This document shows, piece after piece, positions 16,465 through 24,796 of a stretch of 64,000 bases of DNA. The position numbers and the translations under genes are program-made. The DNA comes from Clostridiales bacterium (GTDB lineage Bacteria; Bacillota; Desulfotomaculia; Desulfotomaculales; VENG01), in assembly GCA_016278505.1 (NCBI GenBank), contig JADQBQ010000001.1:124001-188000 (forward strand), read 5' to 3'. The notes beneath the pieces are model-generated. The model did not search any database. It was given only the letters and a program-made list of their open reading frames with translations, and had not been told where the DNA came from. The first letter of the stretch is position 1. Each line of letters starts with the position of its first letter.

Positions 16465-18720
16465 TTATCCGGAACATTTATTCTGAACATTGACAAATAC
16501 GTTAACAAGCCGGGGGTCAAACTGTTTTCCTGCACATTTCTTAAGTTCAGCTATAGCCCTATCATGCGAGAGGGCTTTACGATAGGGGCGTTTACTGGTC
16601 ATAGCATCATAGGCATCTGCAATCCCTAAGATCCGGCATTCCAGTGGAATATCTTCCCCCTTTAACCCCAAAGGGTATCCGCTACCGTCCCAGAATTCAT
16701 GGTGCTTGAGAATCCAATCAGCTATAGGCGCTAAATCCGGCGCTGATTGTGCTATACGATGACCAATTTCACTGTGACGCTGCATGACGGCATATTCCTT
16801 ATCTGTAAGCGGACTTGGTTTAAATAAAATATGATCAGGAATACCCACTTTTCCTATATCATGAAATTGAGCTAAAAGCTGCAAATCACTCATTCTACTT
16901 TCCGCCAACCCGAGAGATAGCGCCAACGAAACCACTAATTCCTCTAAGCGGTCAGTATGGCCTTCTGTAATAAAATCTCTTGCCTCCAAAGCTTTCATAA
17001 GTGTCTGTACTACTGCCTGGCGGGAACTTTGACCATGATGCAGCTTTTCCCTGTACATGGCGTTATCGGCATCCTTGAAAAGTTCACTCATATTCACTTC
17101 CGCGTCACTACTTACACTCAAACCAACTGATAGATTCAACCCAAAGCTCTGGTCTTCGGCATTATATCCTTTGATAGCTGCCCTAATCCTGTTTGCCGCA
17201 TTCTCTACTACTTGACTATCGCTGCAAGGTAAAAGTGCAGCAAACTCATCACCACCAATGCGCGCAACAACGTCGCTCTCACGAAAACAACTTTTTATGG
17301 TATCTGCTGCAACCTTTAAGAGCATATCACCACTGTCATGTCCCAAAGTATCATTTACTAACTTAAGACCATCAACATCACACACAATTATCCCAACCGG
17401 AGCATGACGACCGTCTTCAAGACGTTTCATTTCTTGTTCAAAGTAAGTTCTATTATATAACCCGGTAAGGGTGTCGTACAAGCTTAAGCGCCTTAATTGC
17501 TCTTCTGTCTCTTTTCGTTCAGTGATGTCCCTAATGGATTGAATAGCCCCTACATTACTTCCGTAATCATCATAAAAAATTGATGCTGCCATCCACAAAA
17601 AAGCACTTTTACCTTGGAAGAACGAGGGGACATATGCTTCACCAAACAATGTATTTCCTTTTCTTTCTATGTTATTATAATACCTTTCAATTTCCTTATC
17701 ATCCGCCTTAATAAGATCAACCAACATGGGTTTAGGCTCCCCATAGAAGGGGACAGCGTACAAATAATCCCCCTTACCGACAATCTTTTCCTTAGAAATG
17801 CCGGTCATTTCTTCAATGGCCCGGTTCCAGGCAAATACCTTGTTCTTTTCATCAATAACAAAAGTTGCATCTGGTAGAAACTCTATAATATCAAATAATT
17901 TTCTATTGGCTAATTGAAGAGAGATTCTATTCTTCTCCAACTCATCAAACTGATGCCTCAGTTCCTCCTCAATGGCCGTGAGCTCTTCATTAGTGGCAAT
18001 CAATTCCTCATTATATGTTCCCAATTCTTCATTTTTATTATGCAATGCCACCTCAGCGTTCTTGCGACACCGTATAGAATGAAGTAGAATTATAATGATC
18101 ACTGTAAGACCAATTATGCTGGCAATAACACCAAGCATGAAACTCTTATTATTATTATAAAATAATGCATTCTGTGCTTGCTTGCTTTCTGTATACCCCT
18201 TTGTTAGATTGGGTTTACCGGGGGTGGGATCTGCAAAGAAAGCCCACTTCTCAGAAGTATGCATTCTACCGTAAGAAATGTTGCTTACTTGTTTATCATA
18301 TTCTATTGTATCAAGAACCGTTTTTTTATCCTTCGACCGCAGAATCACATTTTCCCCGCTTGGAGACAGTTTGAAACTAAGATGCAATGGGCCGATATCG
18401 GAGGTTGCGTCTGCCCAAAGAATAGTTGTTTGTTTTGGAGGAATAGTTGTTAAGTTAGGAAAATCAACTGGAATCTTATACCTCAGTGGATCCTCTTTTA
18501 AATCTGAAATATAAAAGCCACCAATATTTACAGGTTCATCTTCTAAATTAGTGATTTCAATCCAACTGCTGTAAACGCCTCTTTCGTCAGAAATCACATT
18601 TTCGTTTAAGACCATAAACTCAGTAATTTTTATGTTCGGGGTCATGCTTCCTTCTGCCCAGGCAAAAGGTACAAATATTATTAGCAGGATTAACACGAAA
18701 AACATATTTCTCACTAACAC
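16465..18720 (-). CDS. Lamin-tail / PAS / GGDEF / HD-GYP c-di-GMP protein
   Basis: The 751-residue product has a signal peptide (residues 1-22), an extracytoplasmic lamin-tail domain (about 28-150: KITEFMVLNENV, WIEITNLEDEPVNIGGFYISD), a membrane helix near 195-215, a coiled coil (220-280), a PAS domain (282-405), GGDEF with intact RIGGDEF (415-575), and HD-GYP with HDIGKVGIPD and HHEFWDGSGYP (580-745). Both catalytic motifs are intact, so it could make and degrade c-di-GMP; in many hybrids one half is regulatory. The lamin-tail domain may bind a surface or extracellular ligand, which is inference. It is monocistronic. Confidence 0.85.
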   Translation of the reverse strand: MLVRNMFFVLILLIIFVPFAWAEGSMTPNIKITEFMVLNENVISDERGVYSSWIEITNLEDEPVNIGGFYISDLKEDPLRYKIPVDFPNLTTIPPKQTTILWADATSDIGPLHLSFKLSPSGENVILRSKDKKTVLDTIEYDKQVSNISYGRMHTSEKWAFFADPTPGKPNLTKGYTESKQAQNALFYNNNKSFMLGVIASIIGLTVIIIILLHSIRCRKNAEVALHNKNEELGTYNEELIATNEELTAIEEELRHQFDELEKNRISLQLANRKLFDIIEFLPDATFVIDEKNKVFAWNRAIEEMTGISKEKIVGKGDYLYAVPFYGEPKPMLVDLIKADDKEIERYYNNIERKGNTLFGEAYVPSFFQGKSAFLWMAASIFYDDYGSNVGAIQSIRDITERKETEEQLRRLSLYDTLTGLYNRTYFEQEMKRLEDGRHAPVGIIVCDVDGLKLVNDTLGHDSGDMLLKVAADTIKSCFRESDVVARIGGDEFAALLPCSDSQVVENAANRIRAAIKGYNAEDQSFGLNLSVGLSVSSDAEVNMSELFKDADNAMYREKLHHGQSSRQAVVQTLMKALEARDFITEGHTDRLEELVVSLALSLGLAESRMSDLQLLAQFHDIGKVGIPDHILFKPSPLTDKEYAVMQRHSEIGHRIAQSAPDLAPIADWILKHHEFWDGSGYPLGLKGEDIPLECRILGIADAYDAMTSKRPYRKALSHDRAIAELKKCAGKQFDPRLVNVFVNVQNKCSG

Positions 18721-18874
18721 AAAAAACGTCCCCTCTTGGCGTATGGCGTAACAGATTTACCTAACAAGAAGCATAACATTAATCACTACTATGTGGAGCA
18801 CAGATATTCCTGCCCAAATACCAAAATTTGTTGGCATTAACTGGAGCAAGGAAACGGACCAGATGGGACCAGAT

Positions 18875-19214
18875 GGGGTCAGGCTTGAATTATTCACTTA
18901 TTTTCCCCTCAATAATTTTCTGACATAATTTATTCCCTCACTCACACCAGACTTTATTTTCGATATCATTGATAACGGTAAGTTAAGCTCTTGCGCAATA
19001 ATGTATTTGTATACGTATAACTCGAAGGAGAACTGTTTTTATACTTGCAATTTTTTGGATATATTTTCTTTTCTAATACTAAATATTTTTCTGCATTATT
19101 GCCTTATACCATATATATGGTATAAGGCTCCTGGATAATGGATCCGTGCTTTTCGTGCCATTTTTATCACCTGGTTTTTATACCTGGATTAGTGAATTAT
19201 TCAAGCCTGACCCC
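18875..19214. mobile_element. MITE, copy 1 (340 bp)
   Basis: The element begins GGGGTCAGGCTTGAATTATTCAC and ends GTGAATTATTCAAGCCTGACCCC, 23-bp terminal inverted repeats with one mismatch. The interior is AT-rich and non-coding. A second full copy lies at 27677-28029 and a partial one at 22557-22710. No transposase is encoded, so it would be moved in trans. It fills the gap between the GGDEF/HD-GYP gene and the next gene. Confidence 0.8.
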
Positions 19215-19250
19215 TTGACAGTCTGCCCGACCGGGAAAGCCGTTCTAATA

Positions 19251-20414
19251 TCACGATGAAGGACAGACCCTGTGCTCTGTGCCCATCCTATATTCAAACT
19301 TTATCGCCCTATTCACCATCTCAATATCAAAATCCTTATATCCTTGGCTTTCTCCCCATACTACCATGTGCTCATGTTCCGGATGTTTTTGATTAGCTAT
19401 GATTTCAAGGAACTCTTCATACCCGTACTTCCCACCCACATCTTCAGGTGGCGTGTTCCCTTCACCTTCAAGGCAGATAGGATGATTTTTATCATAATCG
19501 TCAATAACTCTTTCCAATTCAATATAATGCTGCCAGTTATCCCCGAAATCATAATTGTATTTTATTTTAGTCGCAATGTATTCTGATAGCTTTATACCGC
19601 TTTCGAGTTCCATCGGTACATCATTTTCGTATTCAAATGCCTCTTCGTCACAAACTAGATTAAGAATTGGCTTATAGCCTTCTTTATGATATCCGGAGTG
19701 GTTGATAAAAAAGTCATTATTAAATGTTTCATCACCAAATATATAAAATTCGTGCAAGTGGTAACCCTGCCACCCGAATGCTGCCTGTAAAACCTTGTGC
19801 AGCTTATTAAATGATATATCTACAGGCATCACTATTCTGCGCCACACATTATACTTTTCAAGATCCAGGGTTACTTTTAGCTGTACAGCTTTACAGGAGA
19901 AAATAGGTTTGCCGGCAAAAGCCTCAAGGTCTTTATACATCTCCTCACCGGGCCTTACATATTTTTTAGACCCGTCACTGACTGTGAACCTGCTTATCGT
20001 GATACTTAATGCGCTTTGATTAATAGACCCCTCTAGTATAAAATTCTGGAAAGAATGTACCAGGTCACAGGCCTTGTTCATCCTTGCAACCAATGATTTA
20101 TCCTTCGTTTTTGTGAAAGTGATTTCCGTGGAATGATTGATGAACTGCTTTATAATGTCATCCTTAATGCCCTCATCCTGGAAGGTATCCCGGATGGCTT
20201 GTACTATATGTTCATCTAATCTTTTAAAGTCCGCTGCTTTTAGCCCATGAAGGACTATAATATATCTGTTTTTGTCATTCACAAGCACCACAGCTTTCCT
20301 GCGGTTCACTGTTATCAAGTTAGCATGCCAGGAAAATAAAGGCTCTTCGCCTACAGCAGCGGCCGGCTTTATATTCAGTTGCTCTAAAAGTTTTTTCGTA
20401 CATTGAATTAACAT
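19251..20414 (-). CDS. Plasmid pRiA4b ORF-3-like protein
   Basis: The 387-residue product has two parts. Residues 1-125 (LLEQLNIKPA, FSWHANLITVNRRKAVVLVND) look like a DUF6933-type domain. Residues 170-375 match the pRiA4b ORF-3 family: LKVTLDLEKYNVWRRIVMPVD, FNKLHKVLQAAFGWQGYHLHEF, IKYNYDFGDNWQHYIELE, and PPEDVGGKYGYEEFLEI. The family is widespread on plasmids and in accessory regions; its function is unknown. It starts at an ATG with weak ribosome-binding signal. Its position at the edge of the decayed accessory region is consistent with acquisition. Confidence 0.8.
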   Translation of the reverse strand: MLIQCTKKLLEQLNIKPAAAVGEEPLFSWHANLITVNRRKAVVLVNDKNRYIIVLHGLKAADFKRLDEHIVQAIRDTFQDEGIKDDIIKQFINHSTEITFTKTKDKSLVARMNKACDLVHSFQNFILEGSINQSALSITISRFTVSDGSKKYVRPGEEMYKDLEAFAGKPIFSCKAVQLKVTLDLEKYNVWRRIVMPVDISFNKLHKVLQAAFGWQGYHLHEFYIFGDETFNNDFFINHSGYHKEGYKPILNLVCDEEAFEYENDVPMELESGIKLSEYIATKIKYNYDFGDNWQHYIELERVIDDYDKNHPICLEGEGNTPPEDVGGKYGYEEFLEIIANQKHPEHEHMVVWGESQGYKDFDIEMVNRAIKFEYRMGTEHRVCPSS

Positions 20415-20557
20415 GGTATGCAGCTCCCTAAGATATTTTAAACTCTGTGCAGTAATGGTGCTTGTTTGTCAGCCCCTTTACAAAGTCATACTATTTATTA
20501 AACAGACTAGCCCAAGGGATTGTCCCTATGGAAGGTAGAAGGTACTTGTTCTTCTAA

Positions 20558-21412
20558 TTAACTTCCACAGCACTTTTTATACTTTTTCCCACTTCCACAT
20601 GGACAAGGCTTATTACGCCCTACTTTTGAACTTATAACTCTCTGTATATTCTGGTTTTGGTCGATCACCTTTTTACCGAATTTTTTCATATTGGAATAAC
20701 GGGTCTTCAACAAACCTAAATCATTATTGATGTGTTCACGAAAGCATTTAATAACCTGCTTCATCTCACCGCTGTCAACATTGCTAAATTCAATTGTATA
20801 ACCCCAGCTATCCAGAGGCATCCTTATGGCAAAATTAGGCTCCTGTGTTTCCCCATCGTCAACTATATCTATAAAGGTCAAAAGAACGTCATTGCATCTA
20901 CAATCCGGGTTTATACAATACTGATCGTCAACAAAATATTTTTTGTCCTGATATTCAAACGAAAAATTTTCCCTATCTCTTTCACCGAAGATCTCTGAAT
21001 ACCCAAAACCAGAACCATCCTCAAAATCCACATTGCCAAACCACTCCCAAGGGTTTTCTTCCCCATACGCGTTTGCTTCTTCTATACGTTTCCTTATGGT
21101 CCCCTTAATACCTTCATTAAGATCACCCATAAACTCCGCTATCAATTCTTCGCAATTCAACACCTTGTTTGCTATAGTTTTTCCATTAACTTGCCAAGTT
21201 TCTGTATTGAGACTGATAGAAAACAGCTTGTATTTAAATTGTTTATTTTCGTCTATCTCAACAAAATCAAGAGCTACGTCAACACAGTTGCAGTTGGGAT
21301 TAATGCAATACAAATCAAAAACAACTGCCATAATGCCATTATTAAACTTGATGGTTATCATATTATCTTTATTTTCCTCTTTTGCAAATTCGCAATAAGG
21401 TTTCAACTTCAA
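20558..21412 (-). CDS. SEC-C zinc-motif protein
   Basis: The 284-residue product ends in a SEC-C metal-binding motif ([19 protein letters not shown]), as in the SecA tail and many accessory proteins. The rest holds two related segments with C-x-C clusters ([22 protein letters not shown] and [23 protein letters not shown]), a duplication within the protein with metal-binding potential. The function is unknown. GAGGAGATGTAGTTGA precedes the ATG. The pRiA4b-like gene follows on the same strand after 143 bases. Confidence 0.75.
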   Translation of the reverse strand: MKLKPYCEFAKEENKDNMITIKFNNGIMAVVFDLYCINPNCNCVDVALDFVEIDENKQFKYKLFSISLNTETWQVNGKTIANKVLNCEELIAEFMGDLNEGIKGTIRKRIEEANAYGEENPWEWFGNVDFEDGSGFGYSEIFGERDRENFSFEYQDKKYFVDDQYCINPDCRCNDVLLTFIDIVDDGETQEPNFAIRMPLDSWGYTIEFSNVDSGEMKQVIKCFREHINNDLGLLKTRYSNMKKFGKKVIDQNQNIQRVISSKVGRNKPCPCGSGKKYKKCCGS

Positions 21413-21461
21413 CTACATCTCCTCCTCAAATACGGTGATGAAACCATTTCAAATTATTTTG

Positions 21462-21500
21462 TTTTCCGCCATTTCGATGCGGTAGCGGGATAATTCTCTG
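21462..21500 (-). pseudogene. Remnant of a HEPN gene start
   Basis: About 39 bases (CCGCCATTTCGATGCGGTAG...) match the first codons of the intact HEPN gene at 23846-23884 (RDLSRYRIEMAE). The rest of the gene is absent and the ~167-bp repeat follows at once, as it does after the MNT gene of the intact module. I read this as a collapsed copy of the HEPN/MNT-plus-repeat segment. Confidence 0.45.
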
Positions 21501-21507
21501 TTATAAA

Positions 21508-21674
21508 TTTTTAACACGCAGGGATTCAATTTCATATACATTCCCTCAAAGTTGTTCTTAATATATAGTTGCCATTAAAGTGATATTAAGGTAAATATAG
21601 TCATTTTATTTGAATTATTCCCATGCGTCCGGCTAAGTTAAATTGGGAATGATTCTTTCTACTTTCAACACCTT
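21508..21674. repeat. ~167-bp interspersed repeat, copy A
   Basis: The stretch from TTTTTAACACGCAG to CTTTCAACACCTT matches 24301-24470 at roughly 90 percent by eye. It has no ORF and no clear terminal inverted repeats. Its right end abuts the truncated permease gene, so it sits at a gene break point. Confidence 0.65.
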
Positions 21675-21988
21675 TGGTGGCCATTATGACCAACTTTATT
21701 ATGAATGTGGCGGCCATAGCCATCATTTTACCGGTGGCACTGGTTGTTGCGGAATATATGGGAGTGAACCCATACCTTATATTGTACTCAGCACTAACCA
21801 TGGCTGCTCTACCATTCTTGCTATTGGTTGGCGCGGCACCCAACGCCATTGCTTACCAATCTAAACAATTTACCACCGGTCAATTCTTTATGGTGGGTAT
21901 ACCATTCACCCTAATCGTACTGGTCATGGTGGCCCTGTTTGCACTGGTGGTTTGGCCGTTACTAGGTGTCCCGGCGCTAGTAAACTAG
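21674..21988 (+). pseudogene. C-terminal fragment of an SLC13/DASS-type anion permease
   Basis: The 104-residue frame (MTNFIMNVAAIAIILPVALVVAEYMGVNP, LTMAALPFLLLVGAAPNAIAY, FFMVGIPFTLIVLVMVAL) matches the last three membrane helices of SLC13-type dicarboxylate/sulfate permeases, whose full length is about 450-500 residues. Nothing of the N-terminal part precedes it; the ~167-bp repeat joins directly. A good terminator follows, as expected for the original gene end. It is a 5'-truncated remnant. Confidence 0.65.
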
Positions 21989-22004
21989 TAGTTACCGGGC
22001 TGAT

Positions 22005-22045
22005 AAAAAACACTCCCTTTTTTGTTTTGCTGGGAGTGTTTTTTT
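22005..22045 (+). terminator. Terminator of the permease remnant
   Basis: AAAAAACACTCCC and GGGAGTGTTTTTTT form a strong stem with a long T-run, 17 bases after the fragment's stop. Confidence 0.8.
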
Positions 22046-22288
22046 GTCAGATCTTTTTGTCTGCTAGTGGCACATTGAATCTTACCAGGAATGTGGAGCC
22101 TTCTGTTCATGTCTTCACGTTAAATTGCATTATGCCGGGCAACTACGCTATAACATACTGACAGGCCTAGAACTGTACCTCATCAAAGTGTTTAGGACTA
22201 ATAACACTCTTTGCGTTAAAAACTTCGGGAAAATGTCGAATTATCAGGCTGGAATCGTATATTTATTATTTAAATAGTTAACCATTTC

Positions 22289-22556
22289 CTATTGCCATCC
22301 TTTACAGACATCAATCCATGAAGAATAATTTGAGTATTTTTCGAGTTCTGCTATTGTTAATTCAATTGCACTATTACTACTTCCACAAGCCGGGAATACT
22401 GTTTTGAATCGTTTTAGGGATTCATCAAGGTAAACAGTGACACCATCATTAATACCAAAAGGACATACGCCACCAACGGCATGTCCTGTGAAATCAATTA
22501 CCTCGTCTGGCGTAAGCATTTTTGCCTTTGTTGAAAATTGTGCTTTGTATTTTGAA
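22289..22556 (-). pseudogene. 5'-truncated ybaK (Cys-tRNA(Pro) deacylase family)
   Basis: The reading frame is open from 22556 and gives KYKAQFSTKAKMLTPDEVID, then FTGHAVGGVCPFGI and VFPACGSSNSAIELTIAEL, the C-terminal half of YbaK/EbsC proteins that hydrolyse mischarged Cys-tRNA(Pro). About 70 N-terminal residues are missing. Exactly where they should begin, MITE copy 3 starts. The ORF track's start at 22519 is therefore an internal methionine of a broken gene. Confidence 0.75.
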
Positions 22557-22710
22557 ATAACTCGAAGGAGAACTGTTTTTATTTTTCTGCATTATTGCCT
22601 CTTACCATTTACATGGTATAAGGCTCCTGGATAATGGATCCGTGCTTTTCGTGCCATTTTTATCACCTGGTTTTTATACCTGGATTAGTGAATTATTCAA
22701 GCCTGCCCCC
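22557..22710. mobile_element. MITE, partial copy 3
   Basis: ATAACTCGAAGGAGAACTG onward matches copy 1 with an internal deletion, and the right end (GTGAATTATTCAAGCCTG) is kept. The left half is missing and abuts the broken ybaK gene, so element and gene were deleted together or the element inserted and then shrank. Confidence 0.75.
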
Positions 22711-23053
22711 TAGACCTGGAACTCCCCATGGTTGCTTCGAAAAACGCCCGGACAAAATAATGTCCGGGCAAAAAAAACACAAAGGCCTACGCTAACCGCA
22801 GCCCCTTGTGAATATCCGCGCAAACCGCAGACTATACTTTTTATATATATTAACACTCATCAAATAATGTAACAAGGAAAACCCTTCGACAAATTTAAAA
22901 ATAAAGGCCATTTATGGTAGATCTTGCAAGCCATACCTTTTCCCAAAAACTTATTCTATTTGCTTTGTTATTTAAGCAGTTAAATTCATTTCTTTTATTT
23001 TCATCATTCTGTAAAATGAAAAACAACATCTGCTGATCCAAAGTATTTATTTT
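22711..23053. other. Non-coding stretch with one hairpin
   Basis: This region contains GCCCGGACA / TGTCCGGGC (22746-22769) flanked by A and T runs, a possible terminator for either strand. Nothing else coding or structural is recognised; the right part is AT-rich. Confidence 0.35.
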
Positions 23054-23185
23054 TCAATTTATAACTTGAGGCATCACATTAGAGCGACAATATTCCCGGT
23101 CAAATATAACACCAGCAACAACGTAGTACTGTTGTGGATCTTTGAAGGATTCTATTCCTGATTCATCCAAAAAAAGGCTAAACAT
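23054..23185 (-). pseudogene. N-terminal fragment of a DUF3800 protein
   Basis: From the internal methionine, MFSLFLDESGIESFKDPQQYYVVAGVIFD matches the start of DUF3800 proteins, whose FxDESG motif is part of an RNase H-like fold, normally 200-350 residues. The frame stops after 43 residues, so the gene is truncated at its 3' end. DUF3800 genes are common in mobile and defence regions. Confidence 0.55.
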
Positions 23186-23334
23186 CAAAACACCCAAGAA
23201 AATTATGTCAATCAAAAACAATTTATAAAATATTCTCTCATCTTTAGCCAAAATCCTCTTGAAATTTTAAAATAAAATCCCGGGCCTAAAAAACACCCGT
23301 GATAATCCTCACTCCGCCCCCAGCGCCTTAAAAA

Positions 23335-23488
23335 CCGCATCCTTCGTAAAACTCCATGCCACCTATCTTTTTCAGTTGCTCTTTCACCCTTCTTCGCCCC
23401 ACCAGGACGTATTACAGAATTTCCTCCATTTCTTCTTTGCCCAATTCACCGTTGGGATAAATCAGCTTTTTCTTGGTTACCTTAATCA
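23335..23488 (-). pseudogene. Fragment resembling a Lon-like BrxL-type protein
   Basis: Two out-of-frame pieces read VTKKKLIYPNGELGKEEMEEIL and RRRVKEQLKKIGGMEFYE, which resemble the C-terminal part of BrxL/TIGR02688 Lon-like proteins of BREX-type systems. Stops and a frame change separate them. A further tail (TKDAVFKALGAE then stop) follows at about 23312-23350. The match is from memory of the family and is uncertain. Confidence 0.35.
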
Positions 23489-23895
23489 TCCAGTTTATGT
23501 AATATTTCTTGAATGCGTTTCTTTATTCCAAGAATGAACCTTGTTCCGTCTTTTAAAAGCTCCTCAGCATCCCTGCTACTTACCATGTAAAACTCGTCGT
23601 AATCACTTTCTTCCCGTAAATCCTTGGCGTTTTTAATAATTTTGCCAAAGTCTCTGGGCAGAAGACCGGTCTTTACAAAGTGTTGATTAAAAAGAGATAT
23701 AATTCCCGAATGCTTTTTTGAATCCAAACCTTTTAAGGCCAGAATTGCCCTTGCCGCATGAAATATTCCATAATAAATGCGGGATACTGCATCAGCATAC
23801 ATACCTTCTTTGATCAGTACTTTGGCAGCATCTATTTTACTTTCCGCCATTTCTATGCGGTAGCGGGATAAATCTCTGTAGTTTACGTTGTCCAT
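23482..23895 (-). CDS. HEPN-domain protein of a HEPN/MNT toxin-antitoxin module
   Basis: The 137-residue all-helical product matches HEPN proteins: YRIEMAESKIDAAKVLIKEG, the core SRIYYGIFHAARAILALKG, and KKHSGIISLFNQHFV. The family's RNase motif (R-x4-6-H) is not certain here. HEPN proteins paired with MNT nucleotidyltransferases act as toxins that the partner neutralises, often by modification. The gene overlaps the 3' end of the MNT gene by 13 bases, so expression is coupled. It appears intact in an otherwise decayed region. Confidence 0.75.
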   Translation of the reverse strand: MDNVNYRDLSRYRIEMAESKIDAAKVLIKEGMYADAVSRIYYGIFHAARAILALKGLDSKKHSGIISLFNQHFVKTGLLPRDFGKIIKNAKDLREESDYDEFYMVSSRDAEELLKDGTRFILGIKKRIQEILHKLDD

Positions 23896-24230
23896 AACGT
23901 AACTCCTTCTTTTTTAATGTTGCTGACAAAAGGGACATTTAATTTCACAAGCTTATCAAATTCATCTTTATTGTAAATTTTTAAAGAAATATCTATCCCG
24001 TAATCTAATTCGGCATCAATTACATAATCATAGAGTTTATTGCGGTCAATATTTTGGCGATCCCTTACAATAATGAGTATATCTATATCTGAGTCATAAT
24101 GAGAATCTCCACGCGCTTTGGAACCAAAAAGGTCGATGGAAACAATTTGATCAGGGTATAAATGGGTTACCTGCTGTATGAATTCTTTTAAAACCTTTTC
24201 TTCATTTTCGGACAATGCTAACCTTTCCAC
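23883..24230 (-). CDS. MNT-type nucleotidyltransferase (antitoxin partner of HEPN)
   Basis: The ORF track starts at a GTG at 24245, but that codon overlaps the GAGGTGG ribosome-binding site; the GTG at 24230 is preferred (115 residues). The product has the polymerase-beta-type signature VSIDLFGSKARGDSHYDSDIDILI, with GS and D-x-D metal-binding residues intact. Members of this family antagonise HEPN toxins, in some systems by AMPylation. It lies directly upstream of the HEPN gene with a 13-base overlap. Confidence 0.8.
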   Translation of the reverse strand: MERLALSENEEKVLKEFIQQVTHLYPDQIVSIDLFGSKARGDSHYDSDIDILIIVRDRQNIDRNKLYDYVIDAELDYGIDISLKIYNKDEFDKLVKLNVPFVSNIKKEGVTLWTT

Positions 24231-24300
24231 AGAAAACCACCTCACTTCCTACATTAAACCCACACCTATATCTTGACCATCAATCCTTAAATTTCTGAAT

Positions 24301-24470
24301 TTTTTAACACGCAGAGATTCAATTTTCATATACATTCCCTCAAAGTTATTCTTAATATATAGTATTGCCATTAAAGTGAAATTGAGGTAAACATAGTCAT
24401 TTTATTTGAATCTTTCCCACGCGACCGGCTAAGTCAAATTGGGAATGGTTCTTTCTAATTTCAACACCTT
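24301..24470. repeat. ~167-bp interspersed repeat, copy B
   Basis: This is a near copy of 21508-21674, starting 70 bases upstream of the MNT gene start and ending at TTTCAACACCTT. Its right end abuts an enoyl-CoA hydratase remnant, just as copy A abuts a permease remnant. Confidence 0.65.
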
Positions 24471-24480
24471 CCCCATTCCC

Positions 24481-24690
24481 TCCTTCCACCATTTAGGAAA
24501 GAACCTATACCCAGTGCCGAAAGGCTATACTGGGCTATGGTTGCTGCCATTTTTTCAGTGGCTTCTTCCAGCTCTTCCGGTGGAGTTTGTTAACCAGTCC
24601 ATGGGTTAAGTCATCTTTTGCCGGCATGAATTCTCCGGTTAATAGTATTTCCATGGCCTTTTTCTTCCTACATTACCTGAGCGATCACAG
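24481..24690 (-). pseudogene. Enoyl-CoA hydratase/isomerase fragment
   Basis: Minus-strand translation gives KKAMEILLTGEFMPAKDDLTHGLVNK, then after a frame shift PPEELEEATEKMAATIAQYS, the C-terminal part of the crotonase fold. The upstream catalytic half is missing. It is a decayed remnant between the repeat and the helicase pseudogene. Confidence 0.55.
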
Positions 24691-24796
24691 GCACACCAAG
24701 CCTAAAGTTAATATCTTCAAGGCGATAGAAATAGGAATATGAAAAAACCCACCGTTTTTAATCACGATGGGAATGCTTCTCACTTAACTTCAATAT

